Origin: Mycolicibacter engbaekii | GTDB taxonomy: Bacteria > Actinomycetota > Actinomycetes > Mycobacteriales > Mycobacteriaceae | Reading direction: 5' to 3' | DNA length: 64,000 nucleotides | Assembly (NCBI RefSeq): GCF_002101585.1 | Contig: NZ_LQOT01000060.1 | Coordinates: 1 to 64,000 of the forward strand | In this document: positions 27,527 to 36,646 of the stretch, piece after piece | Numbering within the stretch: the first letter of the stretch is position 1 | Layout of the letters: every line of letters begins with the position of its first letter | Notes under the pieces: model-generated | Told to the model about the DNA's origin: nothing | The model's input: the letters and a program-made list of their open reading frames with translations, nothing else | The model's database searches: none | Translations under genes and position numbers: made by a program

Positions 27527-28581
27527 CCCAGATTCTCCAACCGGCCTCGCGGCCGGCCGGTACCGGACCCGCCGCAAGCCACCCGGAGCAGCCAGCACCT
27601 ACCGGCGAGCTGACCATGGTGGCCGCACTCAACCGGGCATTGCGTGACGCGATGGACGCCGACCCCAAAGTCCTGGTCTTCGGCACCGATGTCGGCGTCC
27701 AGGGCGGGGTGTTCCGGGTGACCGATGGGCTGACCGAAACCTTCGGGGAGCAAAGGTGTTTCGATACGCCACTGGCTGAGTCGGCGGTGATCGGCATCGC
27801 CATCGGCCTGGCCATCCGCGGATTCGTCCCCGTCCCGGAGATTCAGTTCGACGGGTTCAGTTACCCGGCGCTGGATCAGGTGGTCAGTCACCTGGCGAAG
27901 TACCGGACCCGGACCCGCGGCGCGCTGTCGATGCCGGTCACCGTTCGTATCCCGTCCTTCGGGGGAATCGGCGCGGCGGAGCATCATTCGGAATCCACCG
28001 AAACCTATTGGGCGCACACCGCCGGCCTCAAGGTGGTGGTGCCGGCCGATCCCTCCGACGCCTATTGGCTGCTGCGCCATGCGATCGCCGCGCCCGACCC
28101 GGTGATGTTCCTGGAGCCCAAGCGGCGGTATTGGGCCCGGGGCCCTGTCGACACGGCGCACCCAGCGCCGGGCATCGGCAGCGCTGCCGTGCGCCGGCCC
28201 GGCTCTGATGTCACGGTGCTCACCTACGGCGGTGGGGTGGCCACCGCGCTGTCGGCGGCCGATATCGCGGCGCACCATCACGGGTGGAGCCTGGAGGTGG
28301 TCGACCTGCGCTGCCTGGCCCCGCTGGACTTTGACACCGTCGCGGCGTCGGTGCGGCGCACCGGGCGATGCGTGGTGCTGCACGAGGGGCCGCGCAGCCT
28401 GGGCTACGGTGCCGAGCTGGCCGCGCGCCTGCAACAGGAGCTGTTCTACGAGTTGGAGGCACCGGTGTTGCGTGCCACCGGTTTCGACACCCCGTATCCG
28501 CCGGCCCGGCTGGAGCGCCTGTGGCTGCCCGGCCCCGACCGGCTGCTGGACTGCGTCCAGCAGGTCCTGGAGGCGCCATGA
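27523..28581 (+). CDS. bkdB: branched-chain 2-keto acid dehydrogenase E1 beta
   Basis: A 352-residue transketolase-like E1 beta with the conserved [28 protein letters not shown]-terminal region and the [41 protein letters not shown] segment that contacts ThDP. A C-terminal transketolase domain follows (TVLTYGGG...). The first about 30 residues are a Pro/Ala-rich extension. The GTG start overlaps bkdA by 4 bases; the stop overlaps bkdC by 4 bases. Confidence 0.93.
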   Translation: MTQILQPASRPAGTGPAASHPEQPAPTGELTMVAALNRALRDAMDADPKVLVFGTDVGVQGGVFRVTDGLTETFGEQRCFDTPLAESAVIGIAIGLAIRGFVPVPEIQFDGFSYPALDQVVSHLAKYRTRTRGALSMPVTVRIPSFGGIGAAEHHSESTETYWAHTAGLKVVVPADPSDAYWLLRHAIAAPDPVMFLEPKRRYWARGPVDTAHPAPGIGSAAVRRPGSDVTVLTYGGGVATALSAADIAAHHHGWSLEVVDLRCLAPLDFDTVAASVRRTGRCVVLHEGPRSLGYGAELAARLQQELFYELEAPVLRATGFDTPYPPARLERLWLPGPDRLLDCVQQVLEAP

Positions 28582-29762
28582 ACCCGCAGACGGTCTCGAC
28601 CTTCGCCGTACCCGACCTCGGCGAGGGGCTCGAAGAGGTGACGGTGACCAGCTGGAACGTCGCGGTCGGCGAGGTGATCGAACTCAACCAGACGTTGTGC
28701 TCGGTGGAGACGGCCAAAGCTGAGGTGGAGATCCCCAGCCCGTACGCCGGCCGGGTCGTGGAACTCGGCGGTGCGGTCGGCGACGTGCTGGCGGTCGGGG
28801 CACCGCTGGTGCGCATCGACACCGGCGCCTCGGCCCCGCAGCCCGCGCCCGCCGGCCGAACTCCGGTACTGGTCGGCTACGGCGCCGACGACACCTTCGA
28901 CACCAGTACCCGCGCCTGCACCTCCACGACCGGGCGGCCCAAGGCCAAACCGGGTGCCCGCAAGCTGGCCGCCGAGTTGGGCGTCGACCTCAGCGCGGTA
29001 CCGCCCGGCCCGGGCGGCGTGATCACCGCCGACGGTGTGCGCGCCGCCGTCGGGCAGTCGGCGCTCGAGGACGAACTTCGTTCACCGAGCCCGGTACAGG
29101 TGGCCATGGCTGAGCGAATGGCCCTGTCGCGCAGCACGATTCCCGACGCACATGCCCGTGTACACGTGGATGCGACGAACCTGCTGGCGTTGCGGGATCG
29201 CCTTGCCGCGGCGGGCGGCGCCGAGATCACCCCGTTCGTGTTGATCCTGCGCCTGCTGATCGTCGCCCTGGCCCGCCACCCGGTGCTCAACGCGACCTGG
29301 GTGCAAGCGCCCGGCGGCCCGAAGATCCGCACCCACCGCGCGGTGCACCTGGGCTTCGGGGTGGCCACTGCCCGCGGACTGCTGGTCCCGGTGATCTTCG
29401 ACGCGCACCGCATGACCACGCGCGAGCTCGCCGCCGAAGTGGCCCGGCTGGCCGCCGGGGCCCGGGCCGGCACGCTGCGGCCGGCCGAACTGCAGGGCTC
29501 GACGTTCACGGTGTCCAACTTCGGCGCGCTCGGCCTCGACGACGGCGTTCCGGTGATCAACTACCCGGAAGCCGCCGTCGTGGGAATCGGTGCGGTGAAA
29601 CCGCGGCCGGTCGCGGTCGGCGACAGTGTCGCCGTGCGGCCGCAGCTGAGCGTGACATGCGCGTTTGACCATCGGATCGCCGATGGCGCGCAGGCCGCCC
29701 AATTGCTCTGTGCGCTACGGGATCTGATCGAGCAGCCCGAGATCGCGCTGCTGGACCTCTAG
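28578..29762 (+). CDS. bkdC: branched-chain 2-keto acid dehydrogenase E2 (dihydrolipoamide acyltransferase)
   Basis: 394 residues: an N-terminal lipoyl domain with the lipoylated Lys47 in ETAKAEVE, a peripheral-subunit-binding domain (about 113-148, [33 protein letters not shown]), and a C-terminal catalytic domain with His365 and Asp369 in DHRIADG. Only one lipoyl domain is present. No E3 gene follows, so it must use the shared dihydrolipoamide dehydrogenase encoded elsewhere (Lpd in mycobacteria). ATGA overlap with bkdB. Confidence 0.93.
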   Translation: MNPQTVSTFAVPDLGEGLEEVTVTSWNVAVGEVIELNQTLCSVETAKAEVEIPSPYAGRVVELGGAVGDVLAVGAPLVRIDTGASAPQPAPAGRTPVLVGYGADDTFDTSTRACTSTTGRPKAKPGARKLAAELGVDLSAVPPGPGGVITADGVRAAVGQSALEDELRSPSPVQVAMAERMALSRSTIPDAHARVHVDATNLLALRDRLAAAGGAEITPFVLILRLLIVALARHPVLNATWVQAPGGPKIRTHRAVHLGFGVATARGLLVPVIFDAHRMTTRELAAEVARLAAGARAGTLRPAELQGSTFTVSNFGALGLDDGVPVINYPEAAVVGIGAVKPRPVAVGDSVAVRPQLSVTCAFDHRIADGAQAAQLLCALRDLIEQPEIALLDL

Positions 29763-29772
29763 GCGGGCGCGG

Positions 29773-30531
29773 CTACCTGCGCTGGGCCGCTGCCAACCGG
29801 GCGGCGAACTCCGGGGACTCCACGGTGGCCGCCTGGGGGCCGAGCTCTGACTGTTTGGCGAACTCGTGCTGCTCGCCTTCGATGGCACCGGGGCTGGCGG
29901 TGGTCCGCATAGTGGCCTTGGTCGCCAGGACCACCTGCCGGGGCGCCGAGGCGGGCCCCGCGGCCAGCGCCAACGCCGCGGCCACCGGGTCGTCGTCGAG
30001 CTGCAGCGCCAAGCCGTGGCGCATCGCGGCCTGGGCGTCGAACCGCATGCCGAACAACAACGCGGCCCGTGCCACCTGCGGACCCACCGCGCGGTGCAGC
30101 ATCCAGGTCGCGCCGCCGCCGGGATGCAGACCCAATTGCTGGAAGCGGGCGTCGAACACCGCCGCCGGCCCGGCGACGCGGACGTCGGCGGCCAGTGCCA
30201 GGTTCAGGCCCGCGCCCACAGCGGCGCCGTTGACCGCGGCGATCGTGGGCAGCGTGCACTGGGCGACCGCCATGAAACCGTCGTAGAGCGCCAGGAGCCC
30301 GGCCTCGGTGGCGGCCCCGAGAGCCGACAGGTCGGCACCGGCGCAGAACGCCCGGCCTGCCCCGGTGACCACCACGGCATGGACCCCGGAGTCGGCTTCG
30401 GCCCGCTCGACGGCGGCCCGCAGCTGCGCCGACATCGTGTCGGTGACCGCATTGCGGCGGTCCGGATCGTTGACGGTGATCAGGGCCACCCGGTCGGTGA
30501 CGCTGTAGAGGACCAGATCGGGACGGGTCAT
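29773..30531 (-). CDS. echA14: enoyl-CoA hydratase/isomerase family protein EchA14
   Basis: 252 residues with the crotonase fold. The oxyanion-hole motifs are [11 protein letters not shown] (about 62-72) and [23 protein letters not shown] (about 98-120). The catalytic Glu positions of classical hydratases are replaced (the region around [18 protein letters not shown] shows Gln-Leu-Gly-Leu-His), so it may be an isomerase or another crotonase activity. It converges with bkdC, 10 bases apart. It may be transcribed together with the small membrane peptide just upstream. Name given by position (Rv2486-like) and length. Confidence 0.87.
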   Translation of the reverse strand: MTRPDLVLYSVTDRVALITVNDPDRRNAVTDTMSAQLRAAVERAEADSGVHAVVVTGAGRAFCAGADLSALGAATEAGLLALYDGFMAVAQCTLPTIAAVNGAAVGAGLNLALAADVRVAGPAAVFDARFQQLGLHPGGGATWMLHRAVGPQVARAALLFGMRFDAQAAMRHGLALQLDDDPVAAALALAAGPASAPRQVVLATKATMRTTASPGAIEGEQHEFAKQSELGPQAATVESPEFAARLAAAQRR

Positions 30532-30556
30532 GAGCCGATGAGGTGAGTGCGCCGGA

Positions 30557-30646
30557 TCAGGCGATCAGCGCGACGAGCACTGCGGACAGCACCACCAGCG
30601 CGATCATGAACAGGGTGTAGAAGATGATCGTACGTTCGTGGCCCAT
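30557..30646 (-). CDS. 29-residue single-pass membrane peptide
   Basis: This short frame is too small for most gene finders. It starts [13 protein letters not shown] and continues as one hydrophobic helix (about residues 7-29) ending ...VALIA, then TGA at 30557-30559. AAAGGTGG stands about 7 bases before the ATG at 30646, a real ribosome-binding site. The topology would be N-in with a basic HER before the helix. It lies between tRNA-Arg and echA14 on the same strand, 25 bases before the echA14 start. Tiny membrane proteins with this [10 protein letters not shown]-type start occur in other mycobacteria, as far as I recall. Function unknown. Confidence 0.65.
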   Translation of the reverse strand: MGHERTIIFYTLFMIALVVLSAVLVALIA

Positions 30647-30747
30647 TGGCCCACCTTTCCGGGATCGCGGCGACTTCGGGGTATCTTCGCCGTTCGCTGA
30701 CACCATGTCATGTTCTTCGGACTTCTAGCGCTTCAACCCGGCTGACG

Positions 30748-30821
30748 CGCCCCCGGCAGGACTCGAACCTGCGACCACAAGATTAGAAGTCATGTGCTCT
30801 ATCCACCTGAGCTACGGAGGC
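30748..30821 (-). tRNA. tRNA-Arg (TCT)
   Basis: The minus strand folds as a tRNA. Acceptor GCCTCCG (from 30821) pairs with CGGGGGC (ending 30749, with a T-G wobble), discriminator G at 30748. The anticodon loop reads CTTCTAA, giving anticodon TCT. The T arm is GGTTCGAGTCC. CCA is not encoded. It decodes the rare AGA codon. Confidence 0.95.
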
Positions 30822-31088
30822 AATACCGGCCCAGTTTATCCGCTGGTCACCGGGGCCCGGAGCCGACCGAGCGCGCCGGCGGACGGCACTGCCAATTGAA
30901 CCGGCCAACACGGTATTTCGGTCGGGCGGCGACGCTGCGGATCTGCGCCAATCGGCACCCGTCGCCGTCAGCCAGCATTTAGCGTTGAATAGTGCCCGTG
31001 ACGTGTGTGAATCAGCAGGAGTGTGTGGTGGCGGCCGCCTCGGTTTGTCCAGGAGGGCGGCGCGGAGCGCCAGAGGGGGTGGCGCGGC
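30822..31088. other. intergenic region between tRNA-Arg and the acyltransferase operon
   Basis: These 267 bases hold no convincing gene. Divergent promoters are expected here, for tRNA-Arg leftward and the glycerolipid operon rightward. An in-frame extension of the acyltransferase from 31023 is judged non-coding because its residues are unlike the family and a better ribosome-binding site (GAGGGGG) precedes GTG 31089. Confidence 0.5.
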
Positions 31089-32537
31089 GTGGGTGAGCTC
31101 GTCGACGCCGCGGGCCTGCCCACCGAACTAGGGCCGCTGGACTACCTGCTGCACCGCGGTGAGGCCAACCCGCGCACCCGCTCGGGGATCATGGGCGTGG
31201 AGCTGCTCGACACCACCCCGGACTGGGATCGGTTCCGGAACCTGTTCGAAAGCGTCTCCCGCAAAGTCCTGCGACTGCGTCAGAAAGTAGTGGTGCCCAC
31301 CCTGCCGACCGCTGCCCCGCGCTGGGTGGTGGATCCGGACTTCAACCTCGACTATCACGTCCGGCGGCTCCGGGTGCCCGAGCCCGGCGGCTTACGTCAG
31401 GTGCTCGACATGGCAGAGGTGTCGTTGCAGTCACCGATGGACCTCCAGCGCCCGTTGTGGTCGGCCACGCTGGTGGAAGGGCTGACCGGCGGCCGGGCCG
31501 CGACCATCATGCACCTGAGCCACGCGGTCACCGACGGCGTCGGGGGTGCGGCGATGTTCGGCAGGATCTATGACCTGGAACGCAATCCGCCGGCCCGGCC
31601 GATGCCGCCGCAGCCGGTACCGGAAGACCTGTCGGCCAACGACCTGATGCGCGACGGCATCACCCATCTGCCGCTGTCGCTGCTCGGCGGCACCCGCGAC
31701 GCGCTGGCGGGGGCGCTGTCGATGGCCACCCGCACGGTGCGCGACCCGTTGTCGGCGGTCACCGGCGCCATCTCCTACGCCCGCTCCGGAGCGCGCGTGG
31801 TGCGGCAGGCGGCCGAGCCGTCCCCGCTGCTGCGCCGGCGCAGTCTGAGCAGCCGGACCGAGGCCATCGACATGCGCCTGGCCGACCTGCACCGCGCGGC
31901 CAAGGCCGGCGGCGGATCCATCAACGACGCGTATTTGGCAGCGCTGTCGGGTGCGCTGGGCCGATACCACCGGGCGCTGGGCGTGCCGATCGCCGCCTTG
32001 CCGATGGCGATCCCGGTGAACCTGCGCGCCGAGGAGGACCCGGCCGGGGGCAACCGGTTCACCGGGGTGAACTTGGCCGCCCCGATCGGGGTCCTCGACC
32101 CGGCTGAGCGGATCACACGAATCCGGGCCCAGATGATCGAGCGTCGTGACGAGCCGGCGATGGGCGTGCTCGACTCCATCGCACCGCTGCTCAGCGTCTT
32201 TCCGGACCCGGTGCTGGAAAAGATGTCCGAGTCGGTGGTCAACGCCGACGTGCAGGCCAGCAATGTGGCGTTCTATCCGGGCGAGACCTACATTGCGGGA
32301 GCAAAGGTGCTGCGGCACTACGGAATCGGTCCCTTGCCGGGCATCGCGATGATGGTGGTGCTGATCTCGCGCGGCGGCGAGTGCACGGTCACGGTCCGCT
32401 ATGACCGCGCCGCGGTCCGCGACGAGAAGCTGTTCGCCGCATGCCTGGTGCAGGGCTTCGATGAGGTGCTGGCGCTGGCCGGGGACCCGGCGCCGCACTG
32501 TGTTCCCGCGTCATTCCAGCTGGGCGGCCAGTCATGA
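31089..32537 (+). CDS. WS/DGAT-family acyltransferase (Rv2484c-like)
   Basis: About 482 residues of the wax ester synthase/diacylglycerol acyltransferase family, which makes triacylglycerol or wax esters from acyl-CoA. The active-site motif is SHAVTDG (His145, Asp149): the second His and the Asp-Gly of HHxxxDG are kept, but the first His is Ser. The N-terminal PLDYLLHRGE and C-terminal family segments (NVAFYPGETYIAGA..., GPLPGIAMMVVLIS) are normal. GTG 31089 is preferred. It overlaps plsC by 4 bases, so a glycerolipid role is strongly suggested by context. Confidence 0.87.
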   Translation: MGELVDAAGLPTELGPLDYLLHRGEANPRTRSGIMGVELLDTTPDWDRFRNLFESVSRKVLRLRQKVVVPTLPTAAPRWVVDPDFNLDYHVRRLRVPEPGGLRQVLDMAEVSLQSPMDLQRPLWSATLVEGLTGGRAATIMHLSHAVTDGVGGAAMFGRIYDLERNPPARPMPPQPVPEDLSANDLMRDGITHLPLSLLGGTRDALAGALSMATRTVRDPLSAVTGAISYARSGARVVRQAAEPSPLLRRRSLSSRTEAIDMRLADLHRAAKAGGGSINDAYLAALSGALGRYHRALGVPIAALPMAIPVNLRAEEDPAGGNRFTGVNLAAPIGVLDPAERITRIRAQMIERRDEPAMGVLDSIAPLLSVFPDPVLEKMSESVVNADVQASNVAFYPGETYIAGAKVLRHYGIGPLPGIAMMVVLISRGGECTVTVRYDRAAVRDEKLFAACLVQGFDEVLALAGDPAPHCVPASFQLGGQS

Positions 32538-34225
32538 GCGACGGTGCGAAGTCCCGGCCGCCACGCGACATGCGGCTGCCCGGCTCAGTCGCCGAGATAG
32601 CCGCCAGTCCGCCGGGTCCCAAGATCGGGGCGTTCTTCGACCTCGACGGCACCCTGGTGGCCGGCTTCACCGCCGTGATCCTCACCAGGGAGCGAGTGCG
32701 CAGCCGCGACATGGGGCTGGGGGAGTTGTTCGGCATGATCCAGGCCGGGCTCAACCACCAGCTCGGCCGTATCGAGTTCGAGCAACTCATCACCACGGCC
32801 TCGGCGGCACTGCGCGGGCGCTCGATCAGCGACCTCGACGAAATCGGTGAGCGGCTGTTCGTCCAGAAGATCGCCAAGCGCATCTACCCCGAGATGCGCG
32901 AACTGGTGCGGGCCCACCAGGCGCGCGGGCACACGGTGGTGCTGAGTTCGTCGGCGCTGACCATTCAGGTGCAACCCGTGGCCCGTTTCCTGGGTATCAC
33001 CAACACCCTCACGAACGAATTCGTCACCGACGAGAACGGTGTGCTCACCGGCGAAGTGGTCAGGCCGATCCTGTGGGGACCCGGCAAAGCCGCGGCGGTA
33101 CAGAAGTTCGCCGCCGAGCACGACATCGACCTGCAGGACAGTTACTTCTATGCCGACGGGGACGAGGACGTCGCGCTGATGCACCTGGTCGGAAATCCCC
33201 GGCCCACCAACCCGGAGGGTAAGATGGCCGCCGTCGCCCGCAAGCGGGGCTGGCCGATCCTGCGGTTCAGCAGTCGCGGCAGCGGCGTGGTGGGCCAGCT
33301 GCGCAATCTGGCCGGGATCGGTTCGATCCTCCCGGTGGGGGCGGGCGCGGTCGGGCTGGGCTTGCTCAGCGGCAGCCGCCGCCGGGGCGTCAACTTCTTC
33401 ACCACCGTCTTCCCGCAGGTGCTGTTGGCCCTCAACGGTGTGCGCCTCAACGTCATCGGCAAGGAGAACCTCACCGCCCAGCGGCCGGCGGTGTTCATCT
33501 TCAACCACCGCAACCAGGTCGATCCGGTGATCACCGCCGCACTGGTCCGCGACAACTGGATCAGTGTCGGCAAGCGGGAACTGGAGAAGGACCCGATCGC
33601 GGGGCCGCTGGGCAAGCTGACCGAGATGGTGTTCATCGACCGCGACGACCCGGAATCGGCGGTGGAGTCGTTGCAGCAGGTCGAAGAGCGCGCCAGGCGC
33701 GGCCTGTCGGTGATGATCGCCCCCGAGGGAACCCGGGTCGACACCACCGGGGTGGGCCCGTTCAAGAAGGGGCCGTTCCGGCTGGCGATGGCGGCCGGGC
33801 TCCCGATCGTGCCGATCGTCATCCGCAATGCCGAGGTGGTCGCGGCCCGGGACTCGATGAGCGCCCACCCGGGCACCGTCGACGTCGCGGTGTTCCCCCC
33901 GATCTCCGTCGCAGACTGGACCCTCGACACGCTGCCCGAGCGGATCGCCGAGGTTCGCCAGCTGTATCTGGACACCCTGGCGCACTGGCCGGACGACGGG
34001 CTGCCGCCGGCCTCCGAACCGTCGGCCCCCAAGGCCCCCGCCAAGAAGGCGCCCGCCAAGAAGGCGCCCGCCAAGAAGGCGCCCGCCAAGAAGGCGCCCG
34101 CCAAGAAGGCGCCCGCCAAGAAAGTGCCCGCCAAGAAAGTGCCGGCCAAAAAAGCGCCGGCCAAAAAAGCGCCGGCCAAGAAGGCACCCGACAACCAGCC
34201 GCCGACTCCGAAGGGGGACCTGTGA
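32534..34225 (+). CDS. plsC: bifunctional HAD phosphatase / 1-acylglycerol-3-phosphate acyltransferase PlsC
   Basis: 563 residues. The N-terminal HAD (SerB-like) domain has FFDLDGTL with Asp36/Asp38 and motif III/IV around [11 protein letters not shown]. The C-terminal PlsC domain has block I NHRNQVD (His325, Asp330) and block III PEGTR. The first domain probably dephosphorylates a phosphorylated lipid or amino acid; the second makes phosphatidic acid from lysophosphatidic acid. The last about 60 residues are ten copies of a PAKK unit, a strongly basic histone H1/Hlp-like tail. ATG overlaps the previous stop; the stop overlaps plsB2 (GTGA). Confidence 0.93.
   Translation: MSDGAKSRPPRDMRLPGSVAEIAASPPGPKIGAFFDLDGTLVAGFTAVILTRERVRSRDMGLGELFGMIQAGLNHQLGRIEFEQLITTASAALRGRSISDLDEIGERLFVQKIAKRIYPEMRELVRAHQARGHTVVLSSSALTIQVQPVARFLGITNTLTNEFVTDENGVLTGEVVRPILWGPGKAAAVQKFAAEHDIDLQDSYFYADGDEDVALMHLVGNPRPTNPEGKMAAVARKRGWPILRFSSRGSGVVGQLRNLAGIGSILPVGAGAVGLGLLSGSRRRGVNFFTTVFPQVLLALNGVRLNVIGKENLTAQRPAVFIFNHRNQVDPVITAALVRDNWISVGKRELEKDPIAGPLGKLTEMVFIDRDDPESAVESLQQVEERARRGLSVMIAPEGTRVDTTGVGPFKKGPFRLAMAAGLPIVPIVIRNAEVVAARDSMSAHPGTVDVAVFPPISVADWTLDTLPERIAEVRQLYLDTLAHWPDDGLPPASEPSAPKAPAKKAPAKKAPAKKAPAKKAPAKKAPAKKVPAKKVPAKKAPAKKAPAKKAPDNQPPTPKGDL
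34034..34183. repeat. 10 x 15-bp in-frame repeat encoding (A/V)PAKK
   Basis: Ten perfect-period 15-base units of the form GCGCCCGCCAAGAAG encode the basic tail of PlsC. Units 6-9 drift at third positions (AAA for AAG, GTG for GCG). It is a coding minisatellite likely to vary in length. Confidence 0.95.
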
Positions 34226-36576
34226 CGACATCGCCGGCCGCGCCGCCCCCGGAGGCCGCGAGCGCCGACACGCTGGTCCTGGCCTACGTGTCGTCGCCGG
34301 TGGAGGCCGACCTCGTCCACGAGTGGCTGGAACGCTACCGCGACGGCCGGCCCGGCGCCCGCGTCGAACTCCTGGAGCTCGACCCCGCACAGCGCTCCGG
34401 CGGGGCCATGGCCCGGTTGGTCGGGCACCTTCAACAGGACGAACGGCGGTCGATCCTGCCGGTGCGGGTGTTCTGGATGCCACGTGCCGAAGCCTCCGCC
34501 CTCAAGCGGGTGGCCGCGTTGCTTCCCGGCCGCAATCCCTACCGGCCCAGCGAACGCCAACAACGGCAGATCCTGCGCACCGAGGCGTCGCTGGCCCGGG
34601 TGGTCGTCGGTGAACCCGCCAGCGTCGCCGAGCTGCGCAGCCAGTGGACCGAGCACACCGTCGGTGAGCACCCCCGCGACTTCGCGCACTTCGTCACCCG
34701 CCGGGCGAAGCTGGCCCTGGCGCGCGCCGAGAACCGGATCCTGGGGCCGCAGTACAAGTCGCCGCGACTGGTCAAGCCCGAGATTTTGGCGTCCGCGCGC
34801 TTCCGGGAGGGCTTGGAGGCCATACCGGGCGCCACCCTCGATGAGGCCGGCACGATGCTCGATGAGCTCTCCACCGGTTGGAGCCGGGTATCGGTGGACC
34901 TGGTGGCGGTGCTGACCCGGTTGCTCAGCCGCGGTTTCGACCCGCAGATCGACTACGACGAGTATCAGGTGGCGGCGCTGCGGACCGCGCTGGAGAACCA
35001 TCCTGCGGTGCTGCTGTTCTCCCACCGGTCCTACATCGACGGCGCGGTCATGCCGGTGGCGATGCAGGAGAACCGGCTGCCGCCCGTGCACGTCTTCGCC
35101 GGCATCAATCTGTCGTTCGGCCTGATGGGGCCGTTGCTGCGCCGCGCCGGGGTGATCTTCATCCGGCGCAACATCGGCAACAACCCGCTCTACAAGTACG
35201 TGCTCAAGGAGTACGTCGGCTATGTCATGGAGAAACGGTTCAACCTGAGCTGGTCCATCGAGGGAACCCGGTCGCGCACCGGCAAGATGCTGCCCCCCAA
35301 GCTCGGGCTGATGACCTACGTGGCCGACGCGTACCTGGACGAGCGCACCGAGGACGTTCTCCTGCAGGGTGTTTCGATCAGCTTCGACCAGCTGCACGAG
35401 ACCGACGAGTACGCCGCCTACGCCCGCGGCGGCGAGAAGACCCCGGAGGGCGTGCGCTGGCTCTACCGGTTCATCAAGGCGCAGGGCGAACGCAACTACG
35501 GCAAGATCTACGTGCGGTTCCCCGAGGCCGTATCGATGCGCCAGTACCTCGGTGCCCCCGACAGTGCCGCGGCCACCGATCCCGACGCCAAGCGGCTGGC
35601 CATGCAGAAGATGGCGATCGAGGTGGCCTGGCGGATTCAGCGCGTCACCCCGATCAGCGCCACCGGCCTGGTGTCGGCCCTGCTGCTGACCACGCACGGG
35701 CTGGCGCTGACGCTGGAGCAGATTCACCATTCGCTGCAGGCCGGGCTGGACTACCTGGAACGCAAGCAGACCCCGATCTCCACCAGTGCCTTGCGGTTGC
35801 GCAGCCGCGACGGGGTACGCGCGGCCGTCGACGCGATGTCCAATGGGCATCCGGTCACCCGCGTCGACGGCGGACGCGAGTCGGTGTGGCGGATCGCCCC
35901 GGAAGACGAACACGCCGCGTCGTTCTACCGCAACTCGGTGATCCACGCCTTCCTGGAGACCTCGATCGTCGAGCTGGCCCTAGCCCATGCCGGCAGCAGC
36001 GACGGCGACCGGTTGGACGCGTTCTGGACCCAGGCGATGCGGCTGCGGGACCTGCTCAAGTTCGACTTCTACTTCGCCGACTCGGCGGCGTTCCGCGAGA
36101 ACCTCGCCGAGGAGATGTCGTGGTTCGGCGACTGGCAGACACGGGTCGCCGCCGGCGGCGCCGAGATCGACAAGATCCTGTCCGAGAAGACCCCGGTGAC
36201 CTCCGACGTGATGTTGCGGGTGTTCTTCGAGTCCTACGCGATCATCGCCGACGTGTTGTGCGACGCACCGGCCGACGTCGGTGAGCACGAATTGATCCAG
36301 ATGGCGTTGGGCGTCGGCCGCCAGTATGTGGCACAGGGGCGCGTCCGCAGCAGCGAGTCCGTGTCCACGCTGCTGTTCGCCACCGCCTGCCAGGTGGTCG
36401 CCGATCAGGGTCTGCTGGAGCCCGCGCCGGACCTGGCCGACCGCCGCAAGGCGTTCCGGGCCGAGCTGCGCCAGATCCTGCACGACTCCGACCGCATCGC
36501 CGGCATCGCCCGGGATGCGTTTGCCGCCCGGGACATGGAGGTGCGGCGGCATTGGCGGGGAGTCGGCGGGGGCTGA
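34222..36576 (+). CDS. plsB2: glycerol-3-phosphate acyltransferase PlsB2
   Basis: 784 residues, matching PlsB-type sn-glycerol-3-phosphate acyltransferases. Block I is HRSYIDG (His268, Asp273); [25 protein letters not shown] (about 310-335) is block II, and [19 protein letters not shown] is block III. It acylates position 1 of glycerol-3-phosphate, the first committed step of phospholipid and triacylglycerol synthesis. It is encoded directly after PlsC, so the operon supplies two consecutive steps. The start is GTG 34222. Confidence 0.95.
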   Translation: MTTSPAAPPPEAASADTLVLAYVSSPVEADLVHEWLERYRDGRPGARVELLELDPAQRSGGAMARLVGHLQQDERRSILPVRVFWMPRAEASALKRVAALLPGRNPYRPSERQQRQILRTEASLARVVVGEPASVAELRSQWTEHTVGEHPRDFAHFVTRRAKLALARAENRILGPQYKSPRLVKPEILASARFREGLEAIPGATLDEAGTMLDELSTGWSRVSVDLVAVLTRLLSRGFDPQIDYDEYQVAALRTALENHPAVLLFSHRSYIDGAVMPVAMQENRLPPVHVFAGINLSFGLMGPLLRRAGVIFIRRNIGNNPLYKYVLKEYVGYVMEKRFNLSWSIEGTRSRTGKMLPPKLGLMTYVADAYLDERTEDVLLQGVSISFDQLHETDEYAAYARGGEKTPEGVRWLYRFIKAQGERNYGKIYVRFPEAVSMRQYLGAPDSAAATDPDAKRLAMQKMAIEVAWRIQRVTPISATGLVSALLLTTHGLALTLEQIHHSLQAGLDYLERKQTPISTSALRLRSRDGVRAAVDAMSNGHPVTRVDGGRESVWRIAPEDEHAASFYRNSVIHAFLETSIVELALAHAGSSDGDRLDAFWTQAMRLRDLLKFDFYFADSAAFRENLAEEMSWFGDWQTRVAAGGAEIDKILSEKTPVTSDVMLRVFFESYAIIADVLCDAPADVGEHELIQMALGVGRQYVAQGRVRSSESVSTLLFATACQVVADQGLLEPAPDLADRRKAFRAELRQILHDSDRIAGIARDAFAARDMEVRRHWRGVGGG

Positions 36577-36646
36577 TCAGGTAGCCGCCGGTGCGGTGTT
36601 CCGCCTGGTATGCGCCGCGGCGGGCGCGCACCATACCCTGGAAGCC

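Noticed and set aside
34034-34183. Possible CRISPR or satellite array
   Set aside because: Contiguous 15-bp units without spacers, in frame within plsC.
33148-35946. Minus-strand 932-codon frame opposite plsC and plsB2
   Set aside because: It mirrors the PAKK repeat as a low-complexity FLAGA stretch and spans two solid plus-strand genes; no start signal or domain.
36326-36646. N-terminal extension of the CopD/CtaG protein
   Set aside because: The extra 107 codons lie inside plsB2 and translate to Arg/Ser/Pro-rich sequence; ATG 36647 begins a normal membrane protein.
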